This document shows positions 1 through 8,422 of a stretch of 64,000 bases of DNA, piece by piece. The position numbers and the translations under genes were made by a program. The first letter of the stretch is position 1, and every line of letters begins with the position of its first letter. Origin of the DNA: Anaerolineaceae bacterium UBA5404 (GTDB lineage: Bacteria; Chloroflexota; Anaerolineae; Anaerolineales; Anaerolineaceae). Location: NCBI GenBank assembly GCA_002409625.1, contig DHNY01000002.1, positions 1-64,000 on the forward strand, given 5' to 3'. Below the pieces are notes generated by a model that saw nothing but the letters and a program-made list of their open reading frames with translations, was not told the DNA's origin and made no database searches.

Positions 1-55
1 TGTCAAGGCTAAATAGAAATGTCCTATTGCTGGCAAGATAGAAATGTCCTATTCG
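1..55 (+). repeat. Left terminal repeat of the IS, with two binding motifs
   Basis: Starts TGTCAAGGCTAAATAG and carries AATGTCCTA twice (around 18-26 and 42-50). It aligns without gaps to the reverse complement of the right end. The transposase stop codon falls inside the inner motif copy. Confidence 0.8.
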
Positions 56-1332
56 ATAATCAAAGTAGTCAGTATCGGTCTGCCATTTAGTTTCTTACCA
101 TAAGCCCTCCACGGGTGGTTATAAGCTGGCGCAATGGGTTTAGCGTCCTCAGATTTAGTTGACACTACAGCAGCTTGTCTGGGATGTTTTTCAATCTCCC
201 TCAGCTCCAACTCATATCCATCAAGCCATGCAGAAGCTTGTCCTGAGCTATTTAAGGTAATCAGCACTTCTTGTTTCTGATAATAACTCGCATGGTGTTT
301 GGGAATGACCTGATAGGTTTTGTTCTCAAACTGTATCTGTAATGCTCTTGAGATGATACGAAAGCTGTGTACTGAGAATAGAAAGTCCAAATCCTCATCA
401 AGGTCCAACTCGCGATGAAAATCAAGATGAGAGTCGGGTGTGACTGCAAAGCGCTTGTTATAGTCCTGAATAAACACTGGCAGATACGCATTCGCTTCTT
501 CGTAGGTATTGATCCCACGCAAGCGCATCTCTTTGACCAAACGGTCCTGAAGCGTTTGGTTTGCCCGCTCCACACGTCCTTTTGCTTGTGGCGAGTTGGC
601 ACAAATCAAATCTATTCCCAGAACACTCAAAGCCCTTTGAAACTGTGTCACAGGTTCATCAACCTTGGGTCCTTTATGATTATCTCTGAATACGCTGAAG
701 CGATCACTATAAAGGGCTTTTGGCAGCCCTTGTTCTCTGAAATAGCGCTTACACAAACTGCCATAGGCGAAGAAGCTCTCTTCAGGCTCAAATTCTCCTG
801 CCAGTATCTCACTGGTGGCATCATCAACAAAGAGCAATAAACTCGCCTTTGGGCCTCTGTCTTCCAGCCAGTCATGTTTTGACCCGTCTATTTGCACTAA
901 TTCGCCTCTCATTTTTCGGCGGGGACGTGTCAGATGCAGGTTTGCCACTTTTTTTGCCTTGGGCTTCCATTTCCCAGCTTCTATCATGATTTGACGCACG
1001 GTCTCTTTGCTTACCCTGATCCCTTTTAGTTCAAAAAGTTTCTCGGCCATAAAAGTAGGGCCAAAACCTTCTGATTGTTTAGAGCTGATAAAATCCACCA
1101 CGTCTAACCACACATTCTCTTTTAGCTTTCGGTTACTTGGTTTGCCTCGTTTACACGACACCAATCCCGAATCGCCATTTATTTGGTATCGCTTGATGAT
1201 CCGCCGCATCTGCCTTTCGGTTACTCCTGCCTTGCTGGCTGCTTCTTTTTGGGTAATCCGCTTGTCTAAAACTTTTTCAACTAAAGTCTTTCTTGCTAAT
1301 TCTTTACCGTTCATTTCGATAGTCCATGTCAT
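49..1332 (-). CDS. DDE transposase, ISNCY (IS1202/ISDol1-like) type
   Basis: This 427-residue transposase catalyses cut-and-paste movement of the element that contains it. An N-terminal helix-turn-helix region (about residues 25-50, ITQKEAASKAGVTERQMRRI) is followed by a second DNA-binding segment. The RNase H-like catalytic core shows the expected acidic triad: D149 in VQIDGSKHD, D210 in LYSDRFSVF and E255 in KGRVERANQT. A small C-terminal domain follows. The reading frame is intact from start to stop with no frameshift, so the element may still be mobile. Family naming rests on the arrangement of these motifs; an IS481-like assignment is a less likely alternative. Confidence 0.88.
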   Translation of the reverse strand: MTWTIEMNGKELARKTLVEKVLDKRITQKEAASKAGVTERQMRRIIKRYQINGDSGLVSCKRGKPSNRKLKENVWLDVVDFISSKQSEGFGPTFMAEKLFELKGIRVSKETVRQIMIEAGKWKPKAKKVANLHLTRPRRKMRGELVQIDGSKHDWLEDRGPKASLLLFVDDATSEILAGEFEPEESFFAYGSLCKRYFREQGLPKALYSDRFSVFRDNHKGPKVDEPVTQFQRALSVLGIDLICANSPQAKGRVERANQTLQDRLVKEMRLRGINTYEEANAYLPVFIQDYNKRFAVTPDSHLDFHRELDLDEDLDFLFSVHSFRIISRALQIQFENKTYQVIPKHHASYYQKQEVLITLNSSGQASAWLDGYELELREIEKHPRQAAVVSTKSEDAKPIAPAYNHPWRAYGKKLNGRPILTTLIIE

Positions 1333-1345
1333 AGCTCCTAATCTT

Positions 1346-1398
1346 AATTAGGACATTTCTATTTTGCTACTTTAGGACATTATCATTTTGCTGTAACA
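1346..1398 (-). repeat. Right terminal repeat of the IS, with two binding motifs
   Basis: Read on the minus strand it starts TGTTACAGCAAAATGATAA and repeats AATGTCCTA after 24 bp, matching the left end in sequence and spacing. The transposase start codon lies just inside this repeat. Confidence 0.8.
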
Positions 1399-1436
1399 TA
1401 TGGGCTTAATTTTCCCATCAGCTTATCAAACTGTCT

Positions 1437-1442
1437 TATAAT
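1437..1442 (+). promoter_or_regulatory. Candidate -10 box for the P-type ATPase gene
   Basis: TATAAT lies 39 bp before the ATPase ATG and 39 bp after the IS end. I see no convincing -35 hexamer at 16-18 bp. The insertion may have replaced the native upstream region. Confidence 0.4.
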
Positions 1443-1480
1443 TACCCAATACTGTTTCCTAAAAGAGAGGATTACACCAA

Positions 1481-4396
1481 ATGCCCATTGATCAATTATC
1501 TGACCCCAATAATAAAAACGCCGTCGACCTCGTTTGGCACGCCCTCGACTCTGAAAAAGTGCTTGAAGAGCTCGAGGTGCCTGAGGAAAGCGGTCTGAGC
1601 AGTGCCGAGGTGGCTGAGCGCCTTGAAATGTTCGGTCCTAACGAGCTGCAAGAACGCGAAAAAACTACCTTTTGGCAAAGGCTTTGGGCGCAAATCAACA
1701 GTTTTGTGATTTGGCTGCTCATCGGCGCGGCAATTATCTCAGGTATTACCGCTATCATTGAAAAAGCATTCCCCACAGAGACCATCGCCATTTTAGCCAT
1801 TGTGATACTCAACGCAATTATGGGTATGGTGCAAGAGTCGCGTGCTGAGGCATCCTTAACGGCGCTCAAGAAAATGGCGTCTCCCGAGGCTCAGGTTCTG
1901 CGCGATGGCCATCGCCAAACCGTGCCCGCGCCGCAACTTGTGCCTGGCGATATCGTCTTTATTGAAGCTGGCAACTTTATTCCCGCGGATATACGCTTGC
2001 TGGAAGCGGTGAACCTAAGCATCGAAGAAGCCTCGCTCACCGGTGAAAGTGTGCCAGCGAAGAAGACCGCCGAAGCCCGACTTGAAGCAGACATCCCCAT
2101 TGGTGACCGCGACAACTCAGCTTTCATGGGTACCACGGTAACCTACGGACGCGGCAAAGGCGTTGTCACTGGCACTGGCATGCGCACGCAACTGGGCTTA
2201 ATTGCCACCATGCTGCAAACCGTGGAAGAAGAAGAAACGCCACTGCAAAAACGGCTCGACCAACTTGGCAAAACGCTGGGTGTGGCAGCAATCATTATTT
2301 GTGTGTTGGTCTTCCTGGTATCCGCGGTACGCATTCTTATCCTTAAGGATCCACCCTTTGGCTCTGAAGCCTTTTGGGCAGAAATGATCACCCTCTTTAT
2401 GATTGCGGTTTCACTGGCCATCGCCGCCGTGCCCGAAGGCTTACCCGCGGTTGTCACCATCAGCCTGGCTGGTGGCATGCGCGAAATGGTCAACCGACAC
2501 GCACTCATTCGCCGGCTTAGCTCGGTTGAGACCCTTGGCTCTGTGACCACCATCTGCACCGATAAAACCGGCACCCTGACCCAAAACCAAATGACCGTGA
2601 CCAAAATTTGGGTAGACGGCAAATTTGTGGAAATCACCGGCACGGGTTATGACCCTGTGGGTGACTTTTTAGTTGACGGTGAAAAAATTGATTTGGACAC
2701 ACTGCCCGCTGCCAATACCGCACTTTGGGTAGGCACGCTAAACAACGATGCCATCCTTGAACCCGTTGGCGAGGTGGACGGAAAACCAAGTTATCGTATG
2801 GTTGGCGACCCCACCGAAGGCTCCATTTTGGTTGCCGCAGTCAAAGCTGGCGCAGTTACCCAGGAACTCGACGCCAAATACCCGCGCGAACATGAAATCC
2901 CCTTTGACTCCACACGCAAGCGCATGGTCACTGTGCACGAAATTGTGAACCCAGGTGGAGGCGATATTTCACCGTATTACGCTGATGAAAAAACCAACTG
3001 GTATACTATCGCCGTGAAAGGCGCGCCGGATGTGGTTTTGGGCTTGTGTACCTATATCGGCGACTATGACAACCAACCCATCCCTCTAACTGATGAATTG
3101 CGCCAACAGGTTTTGGACGCCAACGAAGCAATGACTAATCAAGCATTGCGTGTTTTGGGTGTGGCATACCGACCTGTGCCGGATGTCCCAGAAGCTGCCG
3201 AAGCACATCAACTGGAACGTGAGCTCATTTTTGTTGGCTTAATCGGTATGATTGACCCCTCACGTTCTGAAGTAAAACCAGCCCTCGCTGAAGCGCAAAC
3301 CGCTGGCGTGCGCTCCGTGATGATTACCGGTGACTTCCCCAACACCGCCCGTGCCATTGCTGATGACATCGGGCTCTTGCAACCCGGACATCAAGTGCTA
3401 ACCGGTACCGACTTAGACAAACTTTCTGATGATGAAATGCTGGAAGTCGTCAAAACCACGGATGTGTATGCCCGTGTAAGCCCTGAGCACAAGATGCGTA
3501 TCGTGGACGCCTTGCGCAAGAATGGCGAAGTGGTTGCCATGACCGGTGACGGCGTGAACGACGCCCCAGCCATCAAAATGGCAGATATCGGCGTTGCCAT
3601 GGGTATTACCGGCACCGACGTCGCCAAAGAAACAGCCGACATGGTGCTAACCGACGACAACTATGCTTCCATCGTTTCAGCTATTGAACAAGGCCGTGTT
3701 ATTTACAGCAACATCCGCAAGTTTGTTTACTACCTGGTGTCTTGTAACATCGCCGAGATTATGATCATCTTCCTGGCGGTTATCTTCAACTGGGAAATGC
3801 CCCTCACCGCGGTGCAGCTTTTGTGGCTCAACCTGGTGACGGATGGTGCGCCGGCACTCGCCCTTGGCTCTGAAAAAGGCGACCCAGACATCATGCTCCA
3901 TCCGCCCAGACCGTCTGATGAACCCATCATCAACCGCTACATGGTGCGTGGCATCATTGCTCAAACCATTGCCATCACCTTCTCAACCTTAGTAGCTTTC
4001 TGGATCGGCTGGAAAGGGTTTACCCTGTTTGATCCCAGCGGTAGCCTGGCATTCTTGAACATCACCGGAAATCTTGACCTGGGCGAAACCATGGCATTTG
4101 TAACCCTTTCACTCAGTGAGCTTATCCGTGCCTTTACCGCGCGATCTGAGTACTATCCGCTCACCAAGATTGGTATCTTTAGCAACAAGAACATGAACCT
4201 GGCGGTACTATTCTCAACCCTGATGGTGCTTTTGGTGGTTTACCTGCCCTTCTTAAACAAGCCTTTCAACACCACCGCGCTCAACTGGTACCATTGGTTG
4301 ATTATTCTGCCTTTCATCTTCATCCCATCCATTGTGGCTGAGATTATGAAATCGATGGCTCATAAAGAGCATCAAAGATCCGGCAGGGTAGCCTAA
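1481..4396 (+). CDS. Cation-transporting P-type ATPase, Ca2+ (P2A) type
   Basis: A 971-residue membrane pump that would export a cation, most likely Ca2+, at the expense of ATP. An N-terminal cation-ATPase domain precedes the transmembrane helices. Key motifs are all present: TGES in the actuator domain, VPEGLP in M4 (E about 319), the phosphorylated aspartate in CTDKTGT (D361), and TGDGVNDAP near residue 690. The M5/M6 ligands typical of SERCA/PMR1 pumps are kept (CNIAE in M5, NLVTD in M6), which is why Ca2+ is preferred over Na+/K+ or heavy metals. AGAGAGG sits 9 nt before the ATG. It appears monocistronic, with a strong terminator behind it and an IS just upstream. Confidence 0.92.
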   Translation: MPIDQLSDPNNKNAVDLVWHALDSEKVLEELEVPEESGLSSAEVAERLEMFGPNELQEREKTTFWQRLWAQINSFVIWLLIGAAIISGITAIIEKAFPTETIAILAIVILNAIMGMVQESRAEASLTALKKMASPEAQVLRDGHRQTVPAPQLVPGDIVFIEAGNFIPADIRLLEAVNLSIEEASLTGESVPAKKTAEARLEADIPIGDRDNSAFMGTTVTYGRGKGVVTGTGMRTQLGLIATMLQTVEEEETPLQKRLDQLGKTLGVAAIIICVLVFLVSAVRILILKDPPFGSEAFWAEMITLFMIAVSLAIAAVPEGLPAVVTISLAGGMREMVNRHALIRRLSSVETLGSVTTICTDKTGTLTQNQMTVTKIWVDGKFVEITGTGYDPVGDFLVDGEKIDLDTLPAANTALWVGTLNNDAILEPVGEVDGKPSYRMVGDPTEGSILVAAVKAGAVTQELDAKYPREHEIPFDSTRKRMVTVHEIVNPGGGDISPYYADEKTNWYTIAVKGAPDVVLGLCTYIGDYDNQPIPLTDELRQQVLDANEAMTNQALRVLGVAYRPVPDVPEAAEAHQLERELIFVGLIGMIDPSRSEVKPALAEAQTAGVRSVMITGDFPNTARAIADDIGLLQPGHQVLTGTDLDKLSDDEMLEVVKTTDVYARVSPEHKMRIVDALRKNGEVVAMTGDGVNDAPAIKMADIGVAMGITGTDVAKETADMVLTDDNYASIVSAIEQGRVIYSNIRKFVYYLVSCNIAEIMIIFLAVIFNWEMPLTAVQLLWLNLVTDGAPALALGSEKGDPDIMLHPPRPSDEPIINRYMVRGIIAQTIAITFSTLVAFWIGWKGFTLFDPSGSLAFLNITGNLDLGETMAFVTLSLSELIRAFTARSEYYPLTKIGIFSNKNMNLAVLFSTLMVLLVVYLPFLNKPFNTTALNWYHWLIILPFIFIPSIVAEIMKSMAHKEHQRSGRVA

Positions 4397-4430
4397 GCCA
4401 GGCGTATCTGACCTTTTGAGAGATTTTTCT

Positions 4431-4463
4431 AAAAGTAGCTGTCCATTTGTGACAGCTACTTTT
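4431..4463 (+). terminator. Intrinsic terminator after the P-type ATPase gene
   Basis: A perfect 13-bp inverted repeat (AAAAGTAGCTGTC / GACAGCTACTTTT) with a 7-nt loop and a short T-rich tail. Confidence 0.8.
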
Positions 4464-4572
4464 ACATTTATGGGATGAAACTTGATAAAATCGAAGCGGT
4501 AAGCACGCAACTTTAGTTCTTTTAAAGGTTTATCAATGATGTATCAATAAATACGCTGGAGGAAACTTAGCA

Positions 4573-5925
4573 ATGGAAACAACTTCCCAAGTTGAAAAAG
4601 AGAGTAAAGAAATAAAACGTGCCCGGCATGCCTGGTACTACTACGATTTTGGTAATTCGGCTTATGCCGCCATCATTTTGCTGGCTGTTTTTTCTATCTA
4701 CTTTAAGAACGTTGTTGTAGGTGGCGCAGAAGGGACCCGTTTGTGGGGTATCGCGGTAGGTATCGCCGCCATCATTGTGGCGGTAGTCTCTCCTATTTTA
4801 GGCGCAATCGCTGATGTTTCACGCTCAAAAAAGCTCTTTTTGGGCATTTTTACCGCCATTTCAATTGCCTTTACCGGCTTGCTCTTCTTTGTTGGCCCAG
4901 GCGATGTGCTCATGGCAATGATTTTCTTCATCCTTGCCGAAATTGGTTATCGTGGCGCGCAAGTCTTTTATGACGCGCTTTTGGTGGACGTTTCCACACC
5001 CGAAACGGTGGGCAACATTTCCGGCAAAGGTTGGGCTATTGGTATGTTGGGCGGTATTGCCACCCTGATTATTGTACTGGTGCCCATGCAACTCATTGGT
5101 GATGCCTTTAAACCCAATTACGCCTTTTTGATTACTGCCCTGGTCTTTTTAGTTTCAGCTATTCCCACCTTTTTATACGTCAAGGAGAAACATGAGGTTA
5201 CAGAACAACTTCCCTTTGGCAAATTAATTAAAGACGCTTTCAAAAAGCTGGCAGACACCTTTAAGGAAATTCGGCACTATAAAGACTTTTTGCGCTATAT
5301 GTTTGCCTTTTTGATTTACAACGACGGCATCATGATGCTTATGGACTTTGCCGCCATCATCGGTGGCACGCTTTTTGGTCTTGGCACCATTGAGCTGCTC
5401 ATTTTTGTCATCATCATTCACATTACCGGTGCGATTGGCGCTTTGGTCTTTGGCCGTATCGCTGACCGGGCAAGCAGCAAGCGTGCCATCCTTTATTCGC
5501 TGCTTATTTTGATTGTTTCCCTGATCGCGCTCTTCTTTATTGGGGATAATCGCATTGCCTTCTTCATCGTGGGTGGTTTTGCGGGTTTTTCGCTCAGCGG
5601 CGCACAAGCGGTCAGTCGCACCATGGTCAGCCAACTTGCCCCACCTGATAAGATGACCGAGTTTTACGGCTTTTTGTCGGTGGCGGGTCGTACCTCGACT
5701 TTTGTGGGACCTTTGGTTTTTAGCACCCTGGCATTCCGCATGAGCAATTTTTACCTGGACAAAGGTTGGGATCCCATTCTCGCTGAAAACGGCGGTCAAT
5801 ATTGGGGTATTGGCTCAATCATTCTTTTCCTGGTTGTGGGAATGGTTATCCTTTTAACCGTGCGAGAAGTAACCGCGCAAGACCCAATGGTTTACAATAA
5901 TAGTCAAAAAGAACATGAAAATTAA
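4573..5925 (+). CDS. MFS transporter, UMF1/Atg22-like family
   Basis: A 450-residue integral membrane protein with about 12 predicted helices. The N-terminal sequence ARHAWYYYDFGNSAYA is the signature of the UMF1 (Vba/Atg22-like) branch of the major facilitator superfamily, in which bacterial substrates are mostly unknown. The loop DVSRSKK after TM2 and DRASSKR in the second half correspond to the MFS motif A positions. GGAGGAAA lies just before the ATG. galE follows 18 bp later on the same strand, so the two are probably co-transcribed. That gives only a weak hint that the substrate is a sugar or cell-surface metabolite. Confidence 0.85.
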   Translation: METTSQVEKESKEIKRARHAWYYYDFGNSAYAAIILLAVFSIYFKNVVVGGAEGTRLWGIAVGIAAIIVAVVSPILGAIADVSRSKKLFLGIFTAISIAFTGLLFFVGPGDVLMAMIFFILAEIGYRGAQVFYDALLVDVSTPETVGNISGKGWAIGMLGGIATLIIVLVPMQLIGDAFKPNYAFLITALVFLVSAIPTFLYVKEKHEVTEQLPFGKLIKDAFKKLADTFKEIRHYKDFLRYMFAFLIYNDGIMMLMDFAAIIGGTLFGLGTIELLIFVIIIHITGAIGALVFGRIADRASSKRAILYSLLILIVSLIALFFIGDNRIAFFIVGGFAGFSLSGAQAVSRTMVSQLAPPDKMTEFYGFLSVAGRTSTFVGPLVFSTLAFRMSNFYLDKGWDPILAENGGQYWGIGSIILFLVVGMVILLTVREVTAQDPMVYNNSQKEHEN

Positions 5926-5943
5926 AACGAAGAGGTTTAATTT

Positions 5944-6954
5944 ATGAAGATTCTAATAACTGGTGGGGCGGGTTATATCGGCAGTACGATTGCCTCGGCG
6001 CTGCTTGATGCTGGACATACCCCAATTTTGCTCGACTCACTCATCACCGGACGCAAAGAATTTGCCAAATTGCACACCTTTTACCATGCGGATATCGCCG
6101 ACCAAGAGGCTGTGCGTCAAATTTTTAGCGATCATCCTGATATTTATGCCACCATTCATTGTGCTGCACTGATTGTTGTGCCCGAATCGGTTGCAAAACC
6201 TTTTGAGTATTACAACGAGAACGTGGTCAAATCGATGAGCTTTTTTAAGCAATTGAGTGAGCTGGGCTACAATCGCGTGGTTTTCAGCTCTTCGGCGGCA
6301 ATTTACGATGTGGTGCCGGGGTTTATGGTGCGTGAGGATTCCGCCCTTTTACCGCTTAGCCCCTATTCGCGCACAAAATATATGATGGAAATGGTTCTCA
6401 AGGATTTTTGCCATGCATACGGTCTCAACGCGATTGCTTTGCGCTATTTCAACCCAATTGGTGCTGACCCCAAGATGCGCACCGGTTTGCACATCCAGTT
6501 CCCCAGCCATTTGATTGGCAAATTGGTTTCGGTAGCCATGGGACATGAAGAAGTCTTCAACCTGACTGGCGTGGATTGGCCTACGCGTGACGGGTCTGGC
6601 ATCCGGGATTACATCCATGTTTGGGACCTGGCACAAGCCCACCTAAAAGCCGTGGAACATTTCGAAAAGGCTATTAAAGAAGGCTCTGAAGAAGGTTTGC
6701 CCTACACGGCAATCAATTTGGGCAGTGGAAATGGCGTAACCGTGAAAGAATTTGTTGCCGCTTTTGAAAAAGTCTATGGCCAAAAAGTCCCCGTGGCAAT
6801 CAAACCTCCCCGTCCGGGTGACATCGCCGGTGCCTATGCCAATGCTGACCGCGCGGAAAAACTTTTAGGTTGGAAAGCCGAAATGAGCATCGAAGATGGC
6901 ATCCGTGACGCCCTCAAATGGGGTCAGGTACGCGATACGATTATCCATTATTAA
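5944..6954 (+). CDS. galE: UDP-glucose 4-epimerase
   Basis: A 336-residue extended short-chain dehydrogenase that interconverts UDP-glucose and UDP-galactose with bound NAD. The N-terminal Rossmann motif TGGAGYIGS, the catalytic serine region FSSSAAIYD and the Y141-x3-K145 pair (PYSRTKY) are all visible. NPIGADP and RDYIHVWDLA, typical of GalE, follow, and the length is normal. AAGAGG precedes the ATG at good distance. It follows the UMF1 transporter gene closely and ends at a bidirectional terminator. It would supply UDP-galactose for surface polysaccharide; a related UDP-sugar epimerase activity cannot be excluded. Confidence 0.92.
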   Translation: MKILITGGAGYIGSTIASALLDAGHTPILLDSLITGRKEFAKLHTFYHADIADQEAVRQIFSDHPDIYATIHCAALIVVPESVAKPFEYYNENVVKSMSFFKQLSELGYNRVVFSSSAAIYDVVPGFMVREDSALLPLSPYSRTKYMMEMVLKDFCHAYGLNAIALRYFNPIGADPKMRTGLHIQFPSHLIGKLVSVAMGHEEVFNLTGVDWPTRDGSGIRDYIHVWDLAQAHLKAVEHFEKAIKEGSEEGLPYTAINLGSGNGVTVKEFVAAFEKVYGQKVPVAIKPPRPGDIAGAYANADRAEKLLGWKAEMSIEDGIRDALKWGQVRDTIIHY

Positions 6955-6977
6955 AATCTCTGCTCACAAAACCAATA

Positions 6978-7006
6978 AAAACGCTCGGCACTTGACCGAG
7001 CGTTTT
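6978..7006. terminator. Bidirectional terminator between galE and the rhomboid gene
   Basis: An 11-bp stem (AAAACGCTCGG / CCGAGCGTTTT) with a 7-nt loop lies between two convergent genes. A and T runs on both sides let it work in both directions. Confidence 0.85.
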
Positions 7007-7027
7007 ACTTTAGTGATTATTTGATAT

Positions 7028-7714
7028 CTAATTCCAATGCGGAGGCGCAGGCACAGGTTCTTTGATGCGTTCATTGAACAAAAAGCCAATTAAGAGACCA
7101 AACACAAAGCCACCAATATGCGCCCAATAAGCAACCCCACCGCCTTGACCTTGCGCCATCATTGAGCCCACACCACTAAAAATCTGCATCACAAACCACA
7201 AACCCAGCACAACAATAGCTGGTAATGGGCGCAAGCGCATAAAATAACCAAAAGGAATAAAGGTATAGACCTTGGATTGTGGGTAGAAAATGAGGTAAGC
7301 ACCCAGAACACCCGCAATTGCACCGGATGCACCTAATGAGGGTACGTTTGAGGTGGGGTTAAAGAAGATGTGCAAACCGCTGGCAAAAATACCGGCAGCC
7401 AAATAAAACAACAAATACCCAACATGCCCTAAACGATCTTCGATATTATCGCCAAAAATCCACAAATAAAGCATATTGCTAATCAGGTGCATCCATCCAG
7501 CATGCATAAACATGGCGGTTATGAAATTCTTAAGCACACTTATCTTAAAGCCTTGGGTTACGTCGGTGGGAATCAAAGCGTTGCCCATAACGATAGAGTC
7601 AATTTTGGCTGGATTTAAAACCATTATCAAAAACACGATGATGTTGATGGCAATCAGCGTGTAATTGACAAAAGGAATCCGCTTGGTTTTTATTTCATCA
7701 CGAATGGGGATCAT
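7028..7714 (-). CDS. Rhomboid family intramembrane serine protease
   Basis: A 228-residue membrane protein with six or more helices. It carries the rhomboid Ser/His dyad: S130 in GASGAIAG and H199 in AHIGGFVFG. The HxxxN motif (H76-LIS-N80) in an earlier helix contributes to the oxyanion hole. Rhomboids cleave transmembrane segments of client proteins; no client is evident here. The start codon overlaps the plsC stop by 4 nt (ATGA), so translation is coupled. It is the last gene of an operon that also encodes PrsW, a second intramembrane protease. The C-terminal tail is Pro-rich and short. Confidence 0.92.
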   Translation of the reverse strand: MIPIRDEIKTKRIPFVNYTLIAINIIVFLIMVLNPAKIDSIVMGNALIPTDVTQGFKISVLKNFITAMFMHAGWMHLISNMLYLWIFGDNIEDRLGHVGYLLFYLAAGIFASGLHIFFNPTSNVPSLGASGAIAGVLGAYLIFYPQSKVYTFIPFGYFMRLRPLPAIVVLGLWFVMQIFSGVGSMMAQGQGGGVAYWAHIGGFVFGLLIGFLFNERIKEPVPAPPHWN

Positions 7715-8421
7715 ATGAGCTCCTTATTAAAGACTGGGTTTTTAGATTGATCTGTTTCTGCCAGCAAGCTTTGAATACGTGGATGCTTAGCATAAAATCC
7801 GCGTTTATTCTCAGGCAACAGAATAGCAATACGACACATAATCTCATCAACCGCGCGTCCAACATAATCGCGGTTATGTTCGTCCTCTAAGCGTTCGGGA
7901 AGATGAAAAGGTTCGCCAAAGTTAATGGTTACATCCATTTTTTTGAACTTAGAAAAAGCCTTTAGCATATCAGCGGTGCCGGTAAGCCCCACGGGAATAA
8001 TGGGCGCGCCGGTTTTCATCGCCATAAGCGCGACACCTTGTTTGGCTTCAATAAGCTGCTTGCGTCTTGAGCGTTTTCCCTCAGGCGCCAAACCCACAAT
8101 CCATCCTTTTTGGATGTACTCTTTAACTTTGCGAAGCGCGCTAAAGTCGCCTTCACCACGGTTGACCCAAATCGCACCCAATTTTGAAACAATAGATCCA
8201 AGAATGGGCGCTTTACGATAATTACTGGCAACCATGCCGATAATATCCCTGCGTTTGGTTGACACCATCAAAAAAGCCGTGTCCAGGCGACTGATGTGGT
8301 TGGTTACCACCAAAGCACCGCCAGCATTTTCTGGATATTCTGGGTTGTAAATTTTTAGATTGACACATTTATCAATCAATTTGCGAATGAGGTTTAGCAA
8401 GTTTTCGCGTGCGGATGACAT
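7711..8421 (-). CDS. plsC: 1-acyl-sn-glycerol-3-phosphate acyltransferase
   Basis: A 236-residue membrane-associated acyltransferase that makes phosphatidic acid from lysophosphatidic acid. Block I (NHISRLD, H42 and D47) holds the catalytic pair and block III (APEGKRSRR) the phosphate-binding site; GAPIIPVGL corresponds to block IV. Length is typical for short PlsC proteins. It lies directly behind prsW and overlaps the rhomboid start, placing lipid synthesis in an operon of membrane proteases. The exact acyl acceptor is inferred only from the family. Confidence 0.9.
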   Translation of the reverse strand: MSSARENLLNLIRKLIDKCVNLKIYNPEYPENAGGALVVTNHISRLDTAFLMVSTKRRDIIGMVASNYRKAPILGSIVSKLGAIWVNRGEGDFSALRKVKEYIQKGWIVGLAPEGKRSRRKQLIEAKQGVALMAMKTGAPIIPVGLTGTADMLKAFSKFKKMDVTINFGEPFHLPERLEDEHNRDYVGRAVDEIMCRIAILLPENKRGFYAKHPRIQSLLAETDQSKNPVFNKELI

Positions 8422-8422
8422 T

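Larger units (their letters stand above)
1..1398 (-). mobile_element. Complete ISNCY-type insertion sequence (one transposase gene)
   Basis: A single transposase gene on the minus strand is bounded by imperfect inverted repeats that begin TGT at both ends. Each end carries two copies of the motif AATGTCCTA, spaced 24 bp apart in the same way on both sides, which looks like paired transposase-binding sites. The left end coincides with base 1 of the window, so the left flank and the target duplication cannot be read. The right end lies about 40 bp before the -10 box of the downstream P-type ATPase gene. An element at the exact window edge also fits a contig that broke at a multicopy repeat. Confidence 0.85.

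Noticed and set aside
5224..5799. A 191-codon minus-strand frame inside the UMF1 transporter gene
   Set aside because: Antisense to a clear membrane protein; the translated sequence is hydrophilic noise with no start signal.
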